From: Pontiellaceae bacterium B1224
Lineage (GTDB): Bacteria > Verrucomicrobiota > Kiritimatiellia > Kiritimatiellales > Pontiellaceae
Assembly (NCBI GenBank): GCA_029432815.1
Contig: JAROBA010000002.1
Coordinates: 62,001-126,000, forward strand
Direction of reading: 5' to 3'
DNA: 64,000 nt
The position numbers and the translations under genes were made by a program. This document shows, in pieces, positions 49,835 to 58,976 of this stretch. The notes beneath the pieces are model-generated. The model was not told the DNA's origin. It saw nothing but the letters and a program-made list of their open reading frames with translations, and did no database searches. Positions within the stretch are counted from its first letter, which is position 1, and the number at the start of each line of letters is the position of its first letter.

Positions 49835-51478
49835 ATGCCAATGAACTTCCCTGAACCATCTGAGATCCTTTTTGCCGCCTTTAACGCGCGCTATGCGCAC
49901 ACTTCGTTTGGTGCGCGCTATCTGCTGGCCAATATGGGCGAACTGCAGACCCATTCAAAATTGATGGAGTTCGACCTGCAGGTACAGCCCCGCATTGCCG
50001 TTGAAAAGATTCTGGTTCACAATCCGCAAATTGTAAGTATCGGATGCTACATCTGGAACATTGATCTCGTCACAAAGGTTGCCGCCCTGCTGAAAGGCAT
50101 CCGACCCGAAATTAAGCTGATCCTCGGCGGTCCCGAAATTTCCTACGAAACCGAAGAGCAGGAAATTTTCCAATACGCCGATTACGTCGTCTGCGGCGAA
50201 GGTGAAATTGAAGTCCCGAAGCTTTGTTCCTTACTGCTGGGCAGGCGGGCCGCCTGCGATACAGAAATCGCCGTACCGCAGGCGGCCCGTCTGCTCCACG
50301 CTGATCCGGTGGATGTGCAGCAGATCGAACTGCCGTACGATCTTTACTCGGACGAGGACATCAAACACCGCGCCATCTATGTGGAAGCCTCGCGCGGTTG
50401 CCCGTTCCGATGCGAATACTGCATGTCGTCGCTCGATCCCTGCGTGCGCTATTTCCCGGAAAGCAAACTTTTTCCAGCCTTTGGAAGGCTGCTTGATCGC
50501 GGGGCGCTCAGCTTCAAATTCGTCGACCGCAGTTTCAATATCGATATTTCCTTTGCGCTCAAAGTCCTCGCCTTTTTCAAAGCCCGCTATCAGCCCGGCA
50601 TGATGTTGCACTTTGAAGTCATTCCTTCCCAACTTCCCGACGAACTGATGGAAGCCGTTTCGGATTGCCCGCCCGGCATGTTGCAGTTTGAGGTCGGCAT
50701 TCAGACGTTTAATGAAGAAGTCGCACATCGGATTCAACGCCCGCTGGATATTGCTAAAATCGAAACCAATATGCGCCGACTGCGCGATGAAACCGGCGTT
50801 CACATTCATTCCGACCTGATTGCCGGACTCCCCGGCGAAGATCTCAAAAGTTTCGAAGCCGGATTCAATCGTCTGCTCGCCCTCCGGCCGCAGGAAATTC
50901 AACTCGGCATTTTGAAACGGCTGCGCGGCGCACCGATTGATCGGCATTCCAACGATTGGAACATGATCTACAGCCCGCACGCCCCCTACGAAATCCTCAG
51001 CACCAGCCTGATCTCGTTTGAAGACATGCAGCGCATTCAACGCTTCGCCCGCTATTGGAACCTCGTCGTCAACAACGGCCAGTTCATCGACACCGCCCCG
51101 CTCATCTGGTCAGGGAGCAGGCGGGCCGCCTGCGATACGCAAGCCGTACCGCAGGCCGCTGGCCTGCCCGGAGAATCCGCCTTCGCGGCGTTTATGCGCT
51201 TTTCGGATTGGCTCTATGCAAAAACCGATTCGACCGGGAATCTGCATGTGGTTCGTTTGGCTAAGCTGCTGATGGAATTTCTGACGAAGGAACTCGGGCT
51301 TAATGAAAAGGTCGTGGCCGAAGCGCTTTGGTCCGACTATCAGCGCGGTAATCGGCCGGACGTACCGGGGTTTCTGAAAAAATTTGGATTCAACCACAGC
51401 CGGCAGGATGCCGGCGATACGACTGTAGCGCCTGCTTCCTGCGGGCACTCACGACAGAATAGGCATTTACAGGAATAA
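49835..51478 (+). CDS. B12-binding-type radical SAM protein with three palindromic insertions
   Basis: A ~548-residue protein. N-terminal cobalamin-binding-like domain (IVSIGCYIWNIDLVTKVAAL, LILGGPEISYETEEQEIF), central radical SAM domain with YVEASRGCPFRCEYC, and a C-terminal DUF4080-like helical region (ISFEDMQRIQRFARYWNLVV). Substrate unknown. Two linkers contain RPE-like insertions (RRAACDTEIAVPQAARL near residue 144; RRAACDTQAVPQAAGL near 430), and the C terminus ends in a third, degenerate one (RQDAGDT...APASCG). Start at ATG 49835; TTG 49799 is also open. prmA follows three bases after its stop. Confidence 0.85.
   Translation: MPMNFPEPSEILFAAFNARYAHTSFGARYLLANMGELQTHSKLMEFDLQVQPRIAVEKILVHNPQIVSIGCYIWNIDLVTKVAALLKGIRPEIKLILGGPEISYETEEQEIFQYADYVVCGEGEIEVPKLCSLLLGRRAACDTEIAVPQAARLLHADPVDVQQIELPYDLYSDEDIKHRAIYVEASRGCPFRCEYCMSSLDPCVRYFPESKLFPAFGRLLDRGALSFKFVDRSFNIDISFALKVLAFFKARYQPGMMLHFEVIPSQLPDELMEAVSDCPPGMLQFEVGIQTFNEEVAHRIQRPLDIAKIETNMRRLRDETGVHIHSDLIAGLPGEDLKSFEAGFNRLLALRPQEIQLGILKRLRGAPIDRHSNDWNMIYSPHAPYEILSTSLISFEDMQRIQRFARYWNLVVNNGQFIDTAPLIWSGSRRAACDTQAVPQAAGLPGESAFAAFMRFSDWLYAKTDSTGNLHVVRLAKLLMEFLTKELGLNEKVVAEALWSDYQRGNRPDVPGFLKKFGFNHSRQDAGDTTVAPASCGHSRQNRHLQE
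50239..50297. repeat. In-frame palindromic insertion, copy 1 in the radical SAM gene
   Basis: Left arm GGCAGGCGGGCCGCCTGCGA and right arm CCGCAGGCGGCCCGTCTGCT flank a ten-base centre. In frame it encodes GRRAACDTEIAVPQAARL, just after the B12-binding domain. Confidence 0.85.
51113..51171. repeat. In-frame palindromic insertion, copy 2 in the radical SAM gene
   Basis: Left arm GCAGGCGGGCCGCCTGCGAT and right arm ACCGCAGGCCGCTGGCCTGC, with a shorter centre than copy 1. It encodes SRRAACDTQAVPQAAGL in the same phase as copy 1. Confidence 0.85.
51398..51450. repeat. In-frame palindromic insertion, copy 3 at the radical SAM C terminus
   Basis: CAGCCGGCAGGATGCCGGCG followed by GCGCCTGCTTCCTGCGGGCA. 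The arms differ from copies 1 and 2, but the encoded RQDAGDT...APAS peptide and phase match the family. It forms part of the gene's last 30 codons. Confidence 0.6.
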
Positions 51479-51481
51479 TTT

Positions 51482-52342
51482 ATGAGCGAAGAAAATAAAT
51501 ACAGCGGCGGTCAGTTGAATCTGCTTGTGCCGTTTGAACATGTGGAACGCGTCTGCGAGTGGGTTCGCGATGCTTTTGGAAAAGAGTCGATCGAAGTCAC
51601 CCAGCCGATGGCGGACGAATCGCTGATCGAAATTTATTTTGATTCCCTGCTCGAAGCGGAAATTGCCAAAAAGGCGCTGCCGGATGATCTCTATATCAAA
51701 GCGGCCGATGCAAAGGAATATAAGGAGCAGGACTGGACCACCTTCTGGCAGCACCATTTCCAGACCCTGGAAATCGGAACCAGCCTGCGGATTGTTCCGG
51801 AATGGGAAGAAACCCCGGACGACGATAAAATCAATATCATCATCAACCCCGGCCTCAGCTTCGGCACGGGAGGACACTTCACCACGAAATTCTGCCTCGA
51901 AGCACTGGAAACCAGTTTCCAATCTTTGGAAATCGAAACGATGATCGATGCCGGAACGGGCAGCGGTATCCTCTCCATCGCCGCCATCAAACTCGGAATA
52001 CCCGATGTGGTGGCCTTCGACTACGATCCGGTCTGTGTGGACCAATGCAATCTAAATGCCGAACGCAACGGCGTGGAAAATAGAATCCATTTTTTCCAGG
52101 CCGATGTTCTGCAACCGGGCTGGTATGCCAAACCGGCGGATCTCGTCTGCGCCAATATTCTGACGTCCGTTTTGCTCGATGCCGCGCCTCTGATTAAACG
52201 GGCTGCCACCAAACGCATCCTGCTCAGTGGGATTCGGGAAATCGAAGCCGATGCCGTGGCTGACACCTTTATTCAACTGGGTTGCAAAGAAGTCTCTCGC
52301 GATGGCGACGGGCAGTGGTGCGGCATCGTGCTCGACGTCTAG
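51482..52342 (+). CDS. prmA: Ribosomal protein L11 methyltransferase
   Basis: A 286-residue methyltransferase that trimethylates L11. Diagnostic PrmA blocks: NPGLSFGTGGHFTTKFCLEA, IDAGTGSGILSIAAIKLG (SAM motif), VAFDYDPVC and DLVCANILTSVLL. AGGAATAATTT precedes the ATG. FQTLE (51758) and FQSLE (51917) are palindrome-encoded, falling in the linker and just before the SAM motif. Confidence 0.93.
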   Translation: MSEENKYSGGQLNLLVPFEHVERVCEWVRDAFGKESIEVTQPMADESLIEIYFDSLLEAEIAKKALPDDLYIKAADAKEYKEQDWTTFWQHHFQTLEIGTSLRIVPEWEETPDDDKINIIINPGLSFGTGGHFTTKFCLEALETSFQSLEIETMIDAGTGSGILSIAAIKLGIPDVVAFDYDPVCVDQCNLNAERNGVENRIHFFQADVLQPGWYAKPADLVCANILTSVLLDAAPLIKRAATKRILLSGIREIEADAVADTFIQLGCKEVSRDGDGQWCGIVLDV

Positions 52343-52368
52343 CGCAAAGAAAACTCCGGGAGCTCTGT

Positions 52369-53322
52369 ATGCTGAAACTACCACCTCACATCAATCTATT
52401 CCGACACTTTGACCGCATCATCTGGTATGCGGTGGCAGGACTTACAGTGGCTACGCTACTCGGCTTTCTTGGGCGTTTGAATTGGATGCTCGAACTGTTC
52501 TCTCACTTCCGCGTGCAATACCTCCAAATTGCCTTGTTACTGGCCGGAATCTGCCTCTGGGTACGCCGCAATAAATGCGCCTCGGCCCTCGCGGCTGTTG
52601 CTGCGCTCAACTATATATTCATTCTTCCACTCTACCTGGGCAAACCGTCCGCCCCGAATACCAAACCGGTGCGTGCCATGCTCATGAACATCAATGCGCA
52701 GAACGGAAACACAGCGCAGGTGATATATGCCATTACCAACGCGAGTCCGGACCTGATTGTGCTGGAAGAAGTCACCCCGCACTGGGCCTTCGAATTATCC
52801 CAGTTGGCCACCAACTATCCCCACCATATCATGGAACCGCAGGAGGGTTGCTTTGGCATCATGCTACTGAGCCGCTATCCGCTTGCGCACGGAGAGATCG
52901 TGGAGATTGGAAATGCGGGCGTCCCTTCCATCATCACCGAAGTACATTTCCCCGAAGGGGCGGTTTCCGTGATTGCCACGCATCCGCTGCCGCCGATTAC
53001 CGCTTCCTATGCCCGGGAAAGGAACGGCCAGCTGGAAGCCCTTTCAGCCGTGGTTAAACAACAGAAATATCCCGTGCTGCTCATTGGCGATCTGAACGTA
53101 ACCACTTGGTCGCCCTACTTCCAGACATTGGTAAAAGAGTCGGGTCTGAAAGACAGCATGAAGGGCTTTGGTTTTCAACCCAGCTGGGCCGCAAACTTCT
53201 TCCTGAAAATCCCGATTGATCACATGCTGCACGCTTCCGAAATCAACATCCATAACCGGCAGATCGGGCCTGACATCGGATCTGACCACTTTCCGGTGAT
53301 CGTCGATTTTACGCTGAAATAG
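52369..53322 (+). CDS. Membrane-anchored endonuclease/exonuclease/phosphatase-family protein
   Basis: A ~317-residue protein. Two or three N-terminal membrane helices (IIWYAVAGLTVATLLGFL, LQIALLLAGICLWV), then an EEP-fold hydrolase: MLMNINAQNGN, LIVLEEVTPHW (metal Glu), VLLIGDLNVTTWSPYF (Asp/Asn), and PDIGSDHFPVIVDF (catalytic Asp-His). It probably acts outside the cytoplasm on a phosphodiester or lipid. GGGAG lies six bases before ATG 52369; the longer frame overlaps prmA and is rejected. Confidence 0.85.
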   Translation: MLKLPPHINLFRHFDRIIWYAVAGLTVATLLGFLGRLNWMLELFSHFRVQYLQIALLLAGICLWVRRNKCASALAAVAALNYIFILPLYLGKPSAPNTKPVRAMLMNINAQNGNTAQVIYAITNASPDLIVLEEVTPHWAFELSQLATNYPHHIMEPQEGCFGIMLLSRYPLAHGEIVEIGNAGVPSIITEVHFPEGAVSVIATHPLPPITASYARERNGQLEALSAVVKQQKYPVLLIGDLNVTTWSPYFQTLVKESGLKDSMKGFGFQPSWAANFFLKIPIDHMLHASEINIHNRQIGPDIGSDHFPVIVDFTLK

Positions 53323-53330
53323 GCAGATCC

Positions 53331-54482
53331 TTACTCACCGAGGATATAGAGGTGATGCAACATCGAGTTCTGCTCAATCAGTTTGCCGGCAATAGAAATG
53401 GACGAATCGATTTTGTTTTTTAATTCGCCGAATCGCTCGCTCGGGAAAACGACATCCGCTCTGACTTTAATTTTTGAATAGACGCCAGACAGCTCACAGA
53501 TTTCGACCGTCGCTTTCACGCCTTTGCTATCCTTAAAAACAGGATCATAACTGAATTTACTGACGCGCTGAATTTTTCCTGTACCGGTAACGAGTTGATC
53601 GCGATAGACTTCTTCAAAACGAGGTTGTATTTTTAAAGCGGTGCTTGAATCTCCGCCATAGAGATCCTGGGCAATCGACTGAACGTCGTATAAAACGATG
53701 GCAGGAGGCGGCTCTTCTGAAACAGTCGGCATGGGCTCTGTGCTTTTGGTTGCAGGCTCAACGATCGGCACTGCCGGCATCGGTTCTTCATTAATTTCCA
53801 CCATCGGGGGCTCCGGAACAATCGGGTTGGCAGTAAAGAGCGGATTGAAAGGCGGCTCAATCGGTTCAATTTCAACAACCTTCTCCACTTGTTCCGCAAC
53901 GGATCGCGATCGGTCAGTTAACTCGTTGCACACGGAAAGCAACGAGTTCGCGGTGCGTATAATGATACCCGCATCCTTCTCTTTCCCCGGCTTATTTAAT
54001 TCGATCATTTCATTCGAGACCGATACATCGGTATGAGAGATCAGCAGGTTCGTAATCATGGCCTGTCGATCCGGTGTCAGAAATTCCTGAACCTTTTGCG
54101 GGTGCATCCCGCGCACCAGCGCGCGGTCATCGAAGGAGGGATTTCCTGTTTCAATGTCCTGCATCCCGAACGCATGCCCGACCTTATGGATTGCAGTCTG
54201 TCGCGTAATCTTAAAATCGACCGGAATCCGGTCATGATAGCTGATGTGATATTTTGTGTAGGTCTTGGAATTATTTCCGCCGCTTTTGGTGAAAGATGAA
54301 ATGACAATTCGGTGCCCTCCCTTTCGGCCCGATATGGTTCCGGTCAAGCCGAAGTCAGCCGAATTATAACCCAGCCCCAGGTGCTCAGCCGCAACACGCC
54401 ATTGCTCCTGCTTCGCCTTTGCATTCTTGAGGAGGTTGTAAACCACAACGCCCCCCACCACCATCACGATGAAAAATCCCAT
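53331..54482 (-). CDS. Membrane-anchored protein with Pro-rich linker, function unknown
   Basis: A ~383-residue protein with one N-terminal TM helix (MGFFIVMVVGGVVVYNLL). A folded N-terminal part (WRVAAEHLGLGYNSADFGLT) is followed by a long acidic Pro/Glu/Val linker (VEIEPIEPPFNPLFTANPIV to PTVSEEPPPAIV) and a C-terminal domain (IQRVSKFSYDPVFKDSKGVK). No family is recognised. GGGGGAACGT precedes ATG 54482. It is convergent with the EEP gene and downstream of the helicase gene on the same strand. Confidence 0.7.
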   Translation of the reverse strand: MGFFIVMVVGGVVVYNLLKNAKAKQEQWRVAAEHLGLGYNSADFGLTGTISGRKGGHRIVISSFTKSGGNNSKTYTKYHISYHDRIPVDFKITRQTAIHKVGHAFGMQDIETGNPSFDDRALVRGMHPQKVQEFLTPDRQAMITNLLISHTDVSVSNEMIELNKPGKEKDAGIIIRTANSLLSVCNELTDRSRSVAEQVEKVVEIEPIEPPFNPLFTANPIVPEPPMVEINEEPMPAVPIVEPATKSTEPMPTVSEEPPPAIVLYDVQSIAQDLYGGDSSTALKIQPRFEEVYRDQLVTGTGKIQRVSKFSYDPVFKDSKGVKATVEICELSGVYSKIKVRADVVFPSERFGELKNKIDSSISIAGKLIEQNSMLHHLYILGE

Positions 54483-54530
54483 ACGTTCCCCCTGGTGGCT
54501 CAACCCCCGAGTGCAGGGCGTTAACCTCCA

Positions 54531-56471
54531 TTAATAATAACCGCCCTCAAGACATAGCATATCTTCAGGGATCTCGGCAATAAATCGTGAGGGATCGAGG
54601 AAAATCATACCGCCGTCGCGCTGACGACGCACCATCGGCGAGCAGATGAAGAGTTCATCTTCGGCGCGGGTGACGGCCACATAAAACAGGCGGCGTTCTT
54701 CGGCATCGCCCGATTCTTCAATCGACTTTTTGCTCGGAAACATCTCTTCATTCACAAACAGAATAAAGACCGCTTTCCATTCCAGCCCTTTCGCCTGATG
54801 AACAGTGGAGAGTCGGATGGAATCGCGCGTTTCCTCTTCGGCCGGGGCAGTCCCGTTCTCCGCATCGAGATTGGTGAGCAAGGCAATTTCCTGAAGGAAT
54901 GATTCGGTCGAATCGAACTTGACCGTGAAGTCAATCAGACCATCGATATCCTCCTGGCGAAATTTATGATTATCGAAGTTTTCGATCATATATTCTTTAT
55001 AGAAGGCCTTCACAAAACGGAAGATGACTTCGCCGGGATCGTTGGCCAGATTTTCCTCGCGATAGGCAAGGAAGATATCCTGTATTTTTTCCCATTCCGG
55101 CTTGGCTGCGGCCGGCAGGGCGGCGAGAACGTCCGCGCAGGTTTCCGGGCGTTGCAGGTTTATACGGCCTCCAAGTTTCTTGAAAATCTTCACGGCCGTC
55201 TTGGCTCCAACCTTTGGAAACAATTGCACCAATCGCGAAAAGGCCAGCTCATTGGACGGGTTCACCAGGATTTGCAACAGCGTGCAGACATCTTTGATGT
55301 GCGCCTTTTCAAAAAAGCGGACGCCGGAGGTCAGGGCATAGGGCAGGCCCGCCCGGTTCAGTTCCATTTCCAGCTCCATCGCATGGAAATGGGATCGATA
55401 GAGCACAGCAATCTCGGAAAGCGGCATGCCCTGCCGATTCAGCTCCCGCGCCTTTTCAATGATATATCTTGCCTGCACAGAACCATCGCGCATCTTGGCC
55501 AGCTTCGGCTGCGCGGCACTTTCGCGAACAGCCACAAGCTCTTTCTGAAACTGGTCCGGATTGCCTGCAATGACTTCGTTGGCCACCTCCAGAATTTCGG
55601 GCGTGCTGCGGTAGTTGGTTTGCAGCTTAAAGCTCTGCGTTCCGGGATAGGTTTTTTCAAATTCCAGAAAGTTCCGAAAATCGGCCCCGCGCCAGGAATA
55701 GATACTCTGGAAATCATCGCCCACCACCATCAGGTTGCCATGCGTCTGTACCAGCAGATGCACCAGCTGTGCCTGAATTGCATTCGTATCCTGATATTCA
55801 TCCACCAGAACATATTTGAATTCCTCCTGATAGAAGAAGCGAATCCGCTCATGCTCGGCCAACAGCTTGTGGGCATAGATCAACAGATCATCAAAATCCA
55901 TCGAGTTGGAATCGCGTTTTTTCTGCTGATAAAGATTATGGGCCTTGATGACATCGTCGGCTTTCACATCGGAATGTTCGAATTCCTCATCGACCGCAGC
56001 AGTCAGGTCGCCCATGCGCCCACTCACTACCCCGAACAAACTGAGCAGCACCTCCGGCTTCGGGAAATGTTTTTTTTCCACACCGATTTCGTCGATGCAC
56101 GCGCGCATCAGCTTCTTGGAATCGTCGGAATCGAGGATTGAGAAATCGCGCCCGAAACCTAATTTCAATTCATGGGCATGCGAACGGAGAATCCGATTGG
56201 CAAACGAGTGAAAGGTTCCACTGTACCCACTGTTAAAGCGCTGATTCACCAAATCTTCGGCCCGGGTCAGCATTTCGCGGGCAGCCTTATTGGTGAAGGT
56301 CAGCAGGAGCACTTCGCGAGGTTGGATATTTTTCTCGATCACCAGATAAGCCAGGCGATAAATCAGGGTGCGGGTTTTGCCGGTTCCGGCCGCGGCAATG
56401 ACCAAAGTCGGGCCATCCGGCGCGGTGACCGCGGCATACTGCTCTTCGTTGAGTTCGTCTTTAAAATTCAT
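54531..56471 (-). CDS. UvrD/Rep-family superfamily I DNA helicase
   Basis: A ~646-residue ATP-dependent 3'-5' helicase. Motifs in order: Q-motif LNEEQYAAV, Walker A VIAAAGTGKTRTLI, Ib SGTFHSFANRIL, Walker B VLVDEYQDTNAIQ, III VVGDDFQSIYSWRGADFRNF, IV QTNYRST, V LSTVHQAKGLEWKAVF, VI ERRLFYVAVTRAEDELFI. The UvrD/PcrA/Rep choice is not clear. ATG 56471 begins MNFKDELNEEQ and is preferred over 56534. The adjacent YihY gene lies upstream by ~100 bp. Confidence 0.94.
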   Translation of the reverse strand: MNFKDELNEEQYAAVTAPDGPTLVIAAAGTGKTRTLIYRLAYLVIEKNIQPREVLLLTFTNKAAREMLTRAEDLVNQRFNSGYSGTFHSFANRILRSHAHELKLGFGRDFSILDSDDSKKLMRACIDEIGVEKKHFPKPEVLLSLFGVVSGRMGDLTAAVDEEFEHSDVKADDVIKAHNLYQQKKRDSNSMDFDDLLIYAHKLLAEHERIRFFYQEEFKYVLVDEYQDTNAIQAQLVHLLVQTHGNLMVVGDDFQSIYSWRGADFRNFLEFEKTYPGTQSFKLQTNYRSTPEILEVANEVIAGNPDQFQKELVAVRESAAQPKLAKMRDGSVQARYIIEKARELNRQGMPLSEIAVLYRSHFHAMELEMELNRAGLPYALTSGVRFFEKAHIKDVCTLLQILVNPSNELAFSRLVQLFPKVGAKTAVKIFKKLGGRINLQRPETCADVLAALPAAAKPEWEKIQDIFLAYREENLANDPGEVIFRFVKAFYKEYMIENFDNHKFRQEDIDGLIDFTVKFDSTESFLQEIALLTNLDAENGTAPAEEETRDSIRLSTVHQAKGLEWKAVFILFVNEEMFPSKKSIEESGDAEERRLFYVAVTRAEDELFICSPMVRRQRDGGMIFLDPSRFIAEIPEDMLCLEGGYY

Positions 56472-56572
56472 CGAAGCACGTTGCCAGATCGTAGACGGTG
56501 CGAAAAGCCTCTTCGTAGGTTGATGCTCCAGCATCGATCCTCCGTACGAAGGGACGTAGCTGGAGCTACATC

Positions 56573-57892
56573 CTACTTCTCTTCCGGCATAAATTTACGA
56601 AGAGTGATGGGATCGAGGATTTCGTCGAGCCGACCGTTGAGCATCTCGAGGACTTCGTCGGTGACCAGATCTTCGACGAGCCCGAGGTCGTCGGGGGAGG
56701 AGCCATCGGACACCATGAGGTCGAAGATTTTTTTGGCCGTCACGTGCTCGGGAGCCTGCAGCAGCACGTAGCCATCCAGCCCTTCGGTGGCGACCGGTCC
56801 TAGCAGGTTGGCACGGGTGAGCACTTCGACGATTTCATTCATCAGGCGGATCGGAATGTTATTGGCGCGGGCATAGTCAACGGTGTGCACAGCGGCTTCC
56901 GAACCCTGGAAGACACGGACCGCTTCCTGCATAACGGAATAGGCGACCCACAGCTTGGAAGTCATACTGGCGCGAACGGCAGCCTGTTCCTCGGCATAGG
57001 TATCGCGGTTCTGAATGGCAAAGGCCAACTCGGCACCGAACAGCAGAATGGTCCAGCTCATTTGCAACCAAAAGAGGAAAATCGGGATATAGGCAAACGT
57101 ACCGTAAATTTTACTTAACCGTGTGACCCCAACCCCCAGCTTGACCATCAGCACCTGAAAAATAATGGCAAGAAACGCACTGGTGAATCCGCCGATCAAT
57201 GCCGCACGGAATTTTACCTGCGTGTTCGGGATAAACATGAATACGGCAACAAACGCAACGGTCATTAAGAATACAGGCCCAATTTGAAGCAGCAGCGAAA
57301 TGAAGGGGCCCAACCAGGAAACCTCGGAGGAAAATGAGGATAAGGTCAAAGACAGGTAGTTGGAGCCAATCATAAGAATCGGTGTCACCACGAGCACAGA
57401 CAGGTAGTTTCGAACCTTATCGGCAATACTCCGCGGAGACTGGACGCCCCAGATCTGATTGAACGATTCCTCGATCCCGCTCAACAGCTTAAAGATAATA
57501 TAGAGAAAAATGACACCCCCGAAGGTGCCCAAGGCTCCCATATCGGTTTTTTCCACCAGCTCAACGAGGTTATACACTGCTTCCTGCACCTGTGGCATTT
57601 CCGCTGACCACTCAATCAGTTTTTCCTTGGCGGTGGTAAATCCGATGGCGCTGGAAATGGAAAAGAGAATCACCATAAACGGAATCATGGCCATGAGCGT
57701 GGAATACGTTAGAGCTGAAGCATGGAGCTTGCAGTTATCGTCCTTCACACCTTTCAGCACCAGGTGAATCACCCGGAGCGATTCCACCCCGAAAGACCGC
57801 AGCTTGGAATCGTGAACAAGATCAATCCGCCAAAGGTCGTACTGCAGGAAATGAAAAAACGTCTTCAACTTTTCTATAAAGGTACCAGCCAT
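56573..57892 (-). CDS. YihY/BrkB-family membrane protein with C-terminal winged-helix-like domain
   Basis: A 439-residue protein. About six membrane helices in the YihY (formerly RNase BN) pattern: SALTYSTLMAMIPFMVILFS, FGGVIFLYIIFKLLSGIEES, FAYIPIFLFWLQMSWTILLF, ending the core at FGAELAFAIQNRD. A cytoplasmic tail of ~130 residues follows, with a winged-helix-like start (AVHTVDYARANNIPIRLMNE). Such proteins may export lipids or small molecules; no enzyme role is claimed. A near palindrome (56897) encodes FQGSE. Confidence 0.9.
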   Translation of the reverse strand: MAGTFIEKLKTFFHFLQYDLWRIDLVHDSKLRSFGVESLRVIHLVLKGVKDDNCKLHASALTYSTLMAMIPFMVILFSISSAIGFTTAKEKLIEWSAEMPQVQEAVYNLVELVEKTDMGALGTFGGVIFLYIIFKLLSGIEESFNQIWGVQSPRSIADKVRNYLSVLVVTPILMIGSNYLSLTLSSFSSEVSWLGPFISLLLQIGPVFLMTVAFVAVFMFIPNTQVKFRAALIGGFTSAFLAIIFQVLMVKLGVGVTRLSKIYGTFAYIPIFLFWLQMSWTILLFGAELAFAIQNRDTYAEEQAAVRASMTSKLWVAYSVMQEAVRVFQGSEAAVHTVDYARANNIPIRLMNEIVEVLTRANLLGPVATEGLDGYVLLQAPEHVTAKKIFDLMVSDGSSPDDLGLVEDLVTDEVLEMLNGRLDEILDPITLRKFMPEEK

Positions 57893-57956
57893 TAAACAAA
57901 CTCCCGCTCATCAATCAACGGGGGAATGGTACGTTTCTTTCCAATCATTGGAAAGC

Positions 57957-58009
57957 GTGAAACGTGAAACGTGAAACGTGAAACGTGAAACGTGAAACGT
58001 GAAACGTGA
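57957..58009. repeat. Heptamer tandem repeat (GTGAAAC), seven copies
   Basis: GTGAAAC is repeated seven times without change at 57957-58005, followed by GTGA and an eight-T tract. It follows directly on the palindrome at 57939-57953, between the divergent barrel-protein and YihY transcripts' ends. A slippage-prone site. Confidence 0.95.
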
Positions 58010-58072
58010 TTTTTTTTCAAACCCTGGAAGCCCGTCAACAGGATTCACGACTCAATCATAACTCTTCACGAT

Positions 58073-58963
58073 TCAATAGCTGAGGGAAACACCGGCATAG
58101 GGACCATCGTTGAACGATCCAATGCTATTGTACCAAAGCCAGCGGTAGCCGGCCCGTAACTGAATAAAACGGCTGCCGAAACTGGCGGAGAGATCGTAAT
58201 CGCCAATATTATAGACAATACCTGCGATATCGGCTTCATACCATGCCGGACGGAATTCGATGCCAAGCCAATCGGTCGGGAAGTATTTGACGGGAAAGGT
58301 CAGTGCGGGTGAGCTGTCGTCGGAAATATCTCCGTTCTGAGTTGCAACACCCAGCCCAAAGGCGAGTTCAACCACGCCGGGAAACAGATCGCGATACTGC
58401 AGACCATAGCGCAGCATGCCGTAAAATTGATTCACACGCTGGGTCAATCCGGCCAAACTGTCATCGTATTTCGTGGTGCGGGCCTGAAAGCCCAGCACTT
58501 TATAACCGAGCTCAAGCCGGGCATCGAGAGCATCATTATCGCCGTCGATATATTGCCAATTCAGATCCGCGCGAACATACGGCAGACCCGCCTGCCCTTT
58601 ATTGTGTTTCGGCCACATCAACCCGCCATACTCTTCTGTGGCCCAGCCCTCTTTTTCAGGCGTCATGGCGGCCGCCGGATCATCGGCACGATATGCAAAA
58701 GGCGCGGCGACCACCCAGCTCCAGAAATCGCTCATAAATCCACTGCCACTATTGTTGTGCGAAGGATACGTTCCGGAACCGAAAGGGGAAGTAGCCACAT
58801 CAGAAGACGCGGCATAAGCAACTTTAGGCGGCGGATCAGACGGCTTTTCCTCCGCATTCTCTTCCGTCTTTTTCTTAAGATCGCCCAGGCCTGCACCCAT
58901 AGCAGAACACGCCAGCGAAACCGCCAGCGTGCTCATCCAAAAACGATACTGTGTTCGAGCCAT
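58073..58963 (-). CDS. Exported protein, probable outer-membrane beta-barrel
   Basis: A 296-residue protein with signal peptide (MSTLAVSLACSAMGAG). The C-terminal ~190 residues alternate polar and hydrophobic residues in strand-sized blocks (VRADLNWQYIDGDNDALDAR, LELGYKVLGFQARTTKYDDS, AFGLGVATQNGD, DGPYAGVSLSY), and the protein ends in an aromatic residue, as outer-membrane barrels do. No named family. ATG 58963 lies seven bases after the stop of a decayed ilvD 3' end; the longer frame runs antisense to nothing and into that remnant, so it is rejected. Confidence 0.7.
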   Translation of the reverse strand: MARTQYRFWMSTLAVSLACSAMGAGLGDLKKKTEENAEEKPSDPPPKVAYAASSDVATSPFGSGTYPSHNNSGSGFMSDFWSWVVAAPFAYRADDPAAAMTPEKEGWATEEYGGLMWPKHNKGQAGLPYVRADLNWQYIDGDNDALDARLELGYKVLGFQARTTKYDDSLAGLTQRVNQFYGMLRYGLQYRDLFPGVVELAFGLGVATQNGDISDDSSPALTFPVKYFPTDWLGIEFRPAWYEADIAGIVYNIGDYDLSASFGSRFIQLRAGYRWLWYNSIGSFNDGPYAGVSLSY

Positions 58964-58976
58964 AGTTTTAGCCCTG

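Noticed and set aside
54966-56141. 391-codon plus-strand open frame
   Set aside because: Antisense to the UvrD-family helicase gene.
57957-58009. Heptamer array as CRISPR
   Set aside because: There are no spacers.
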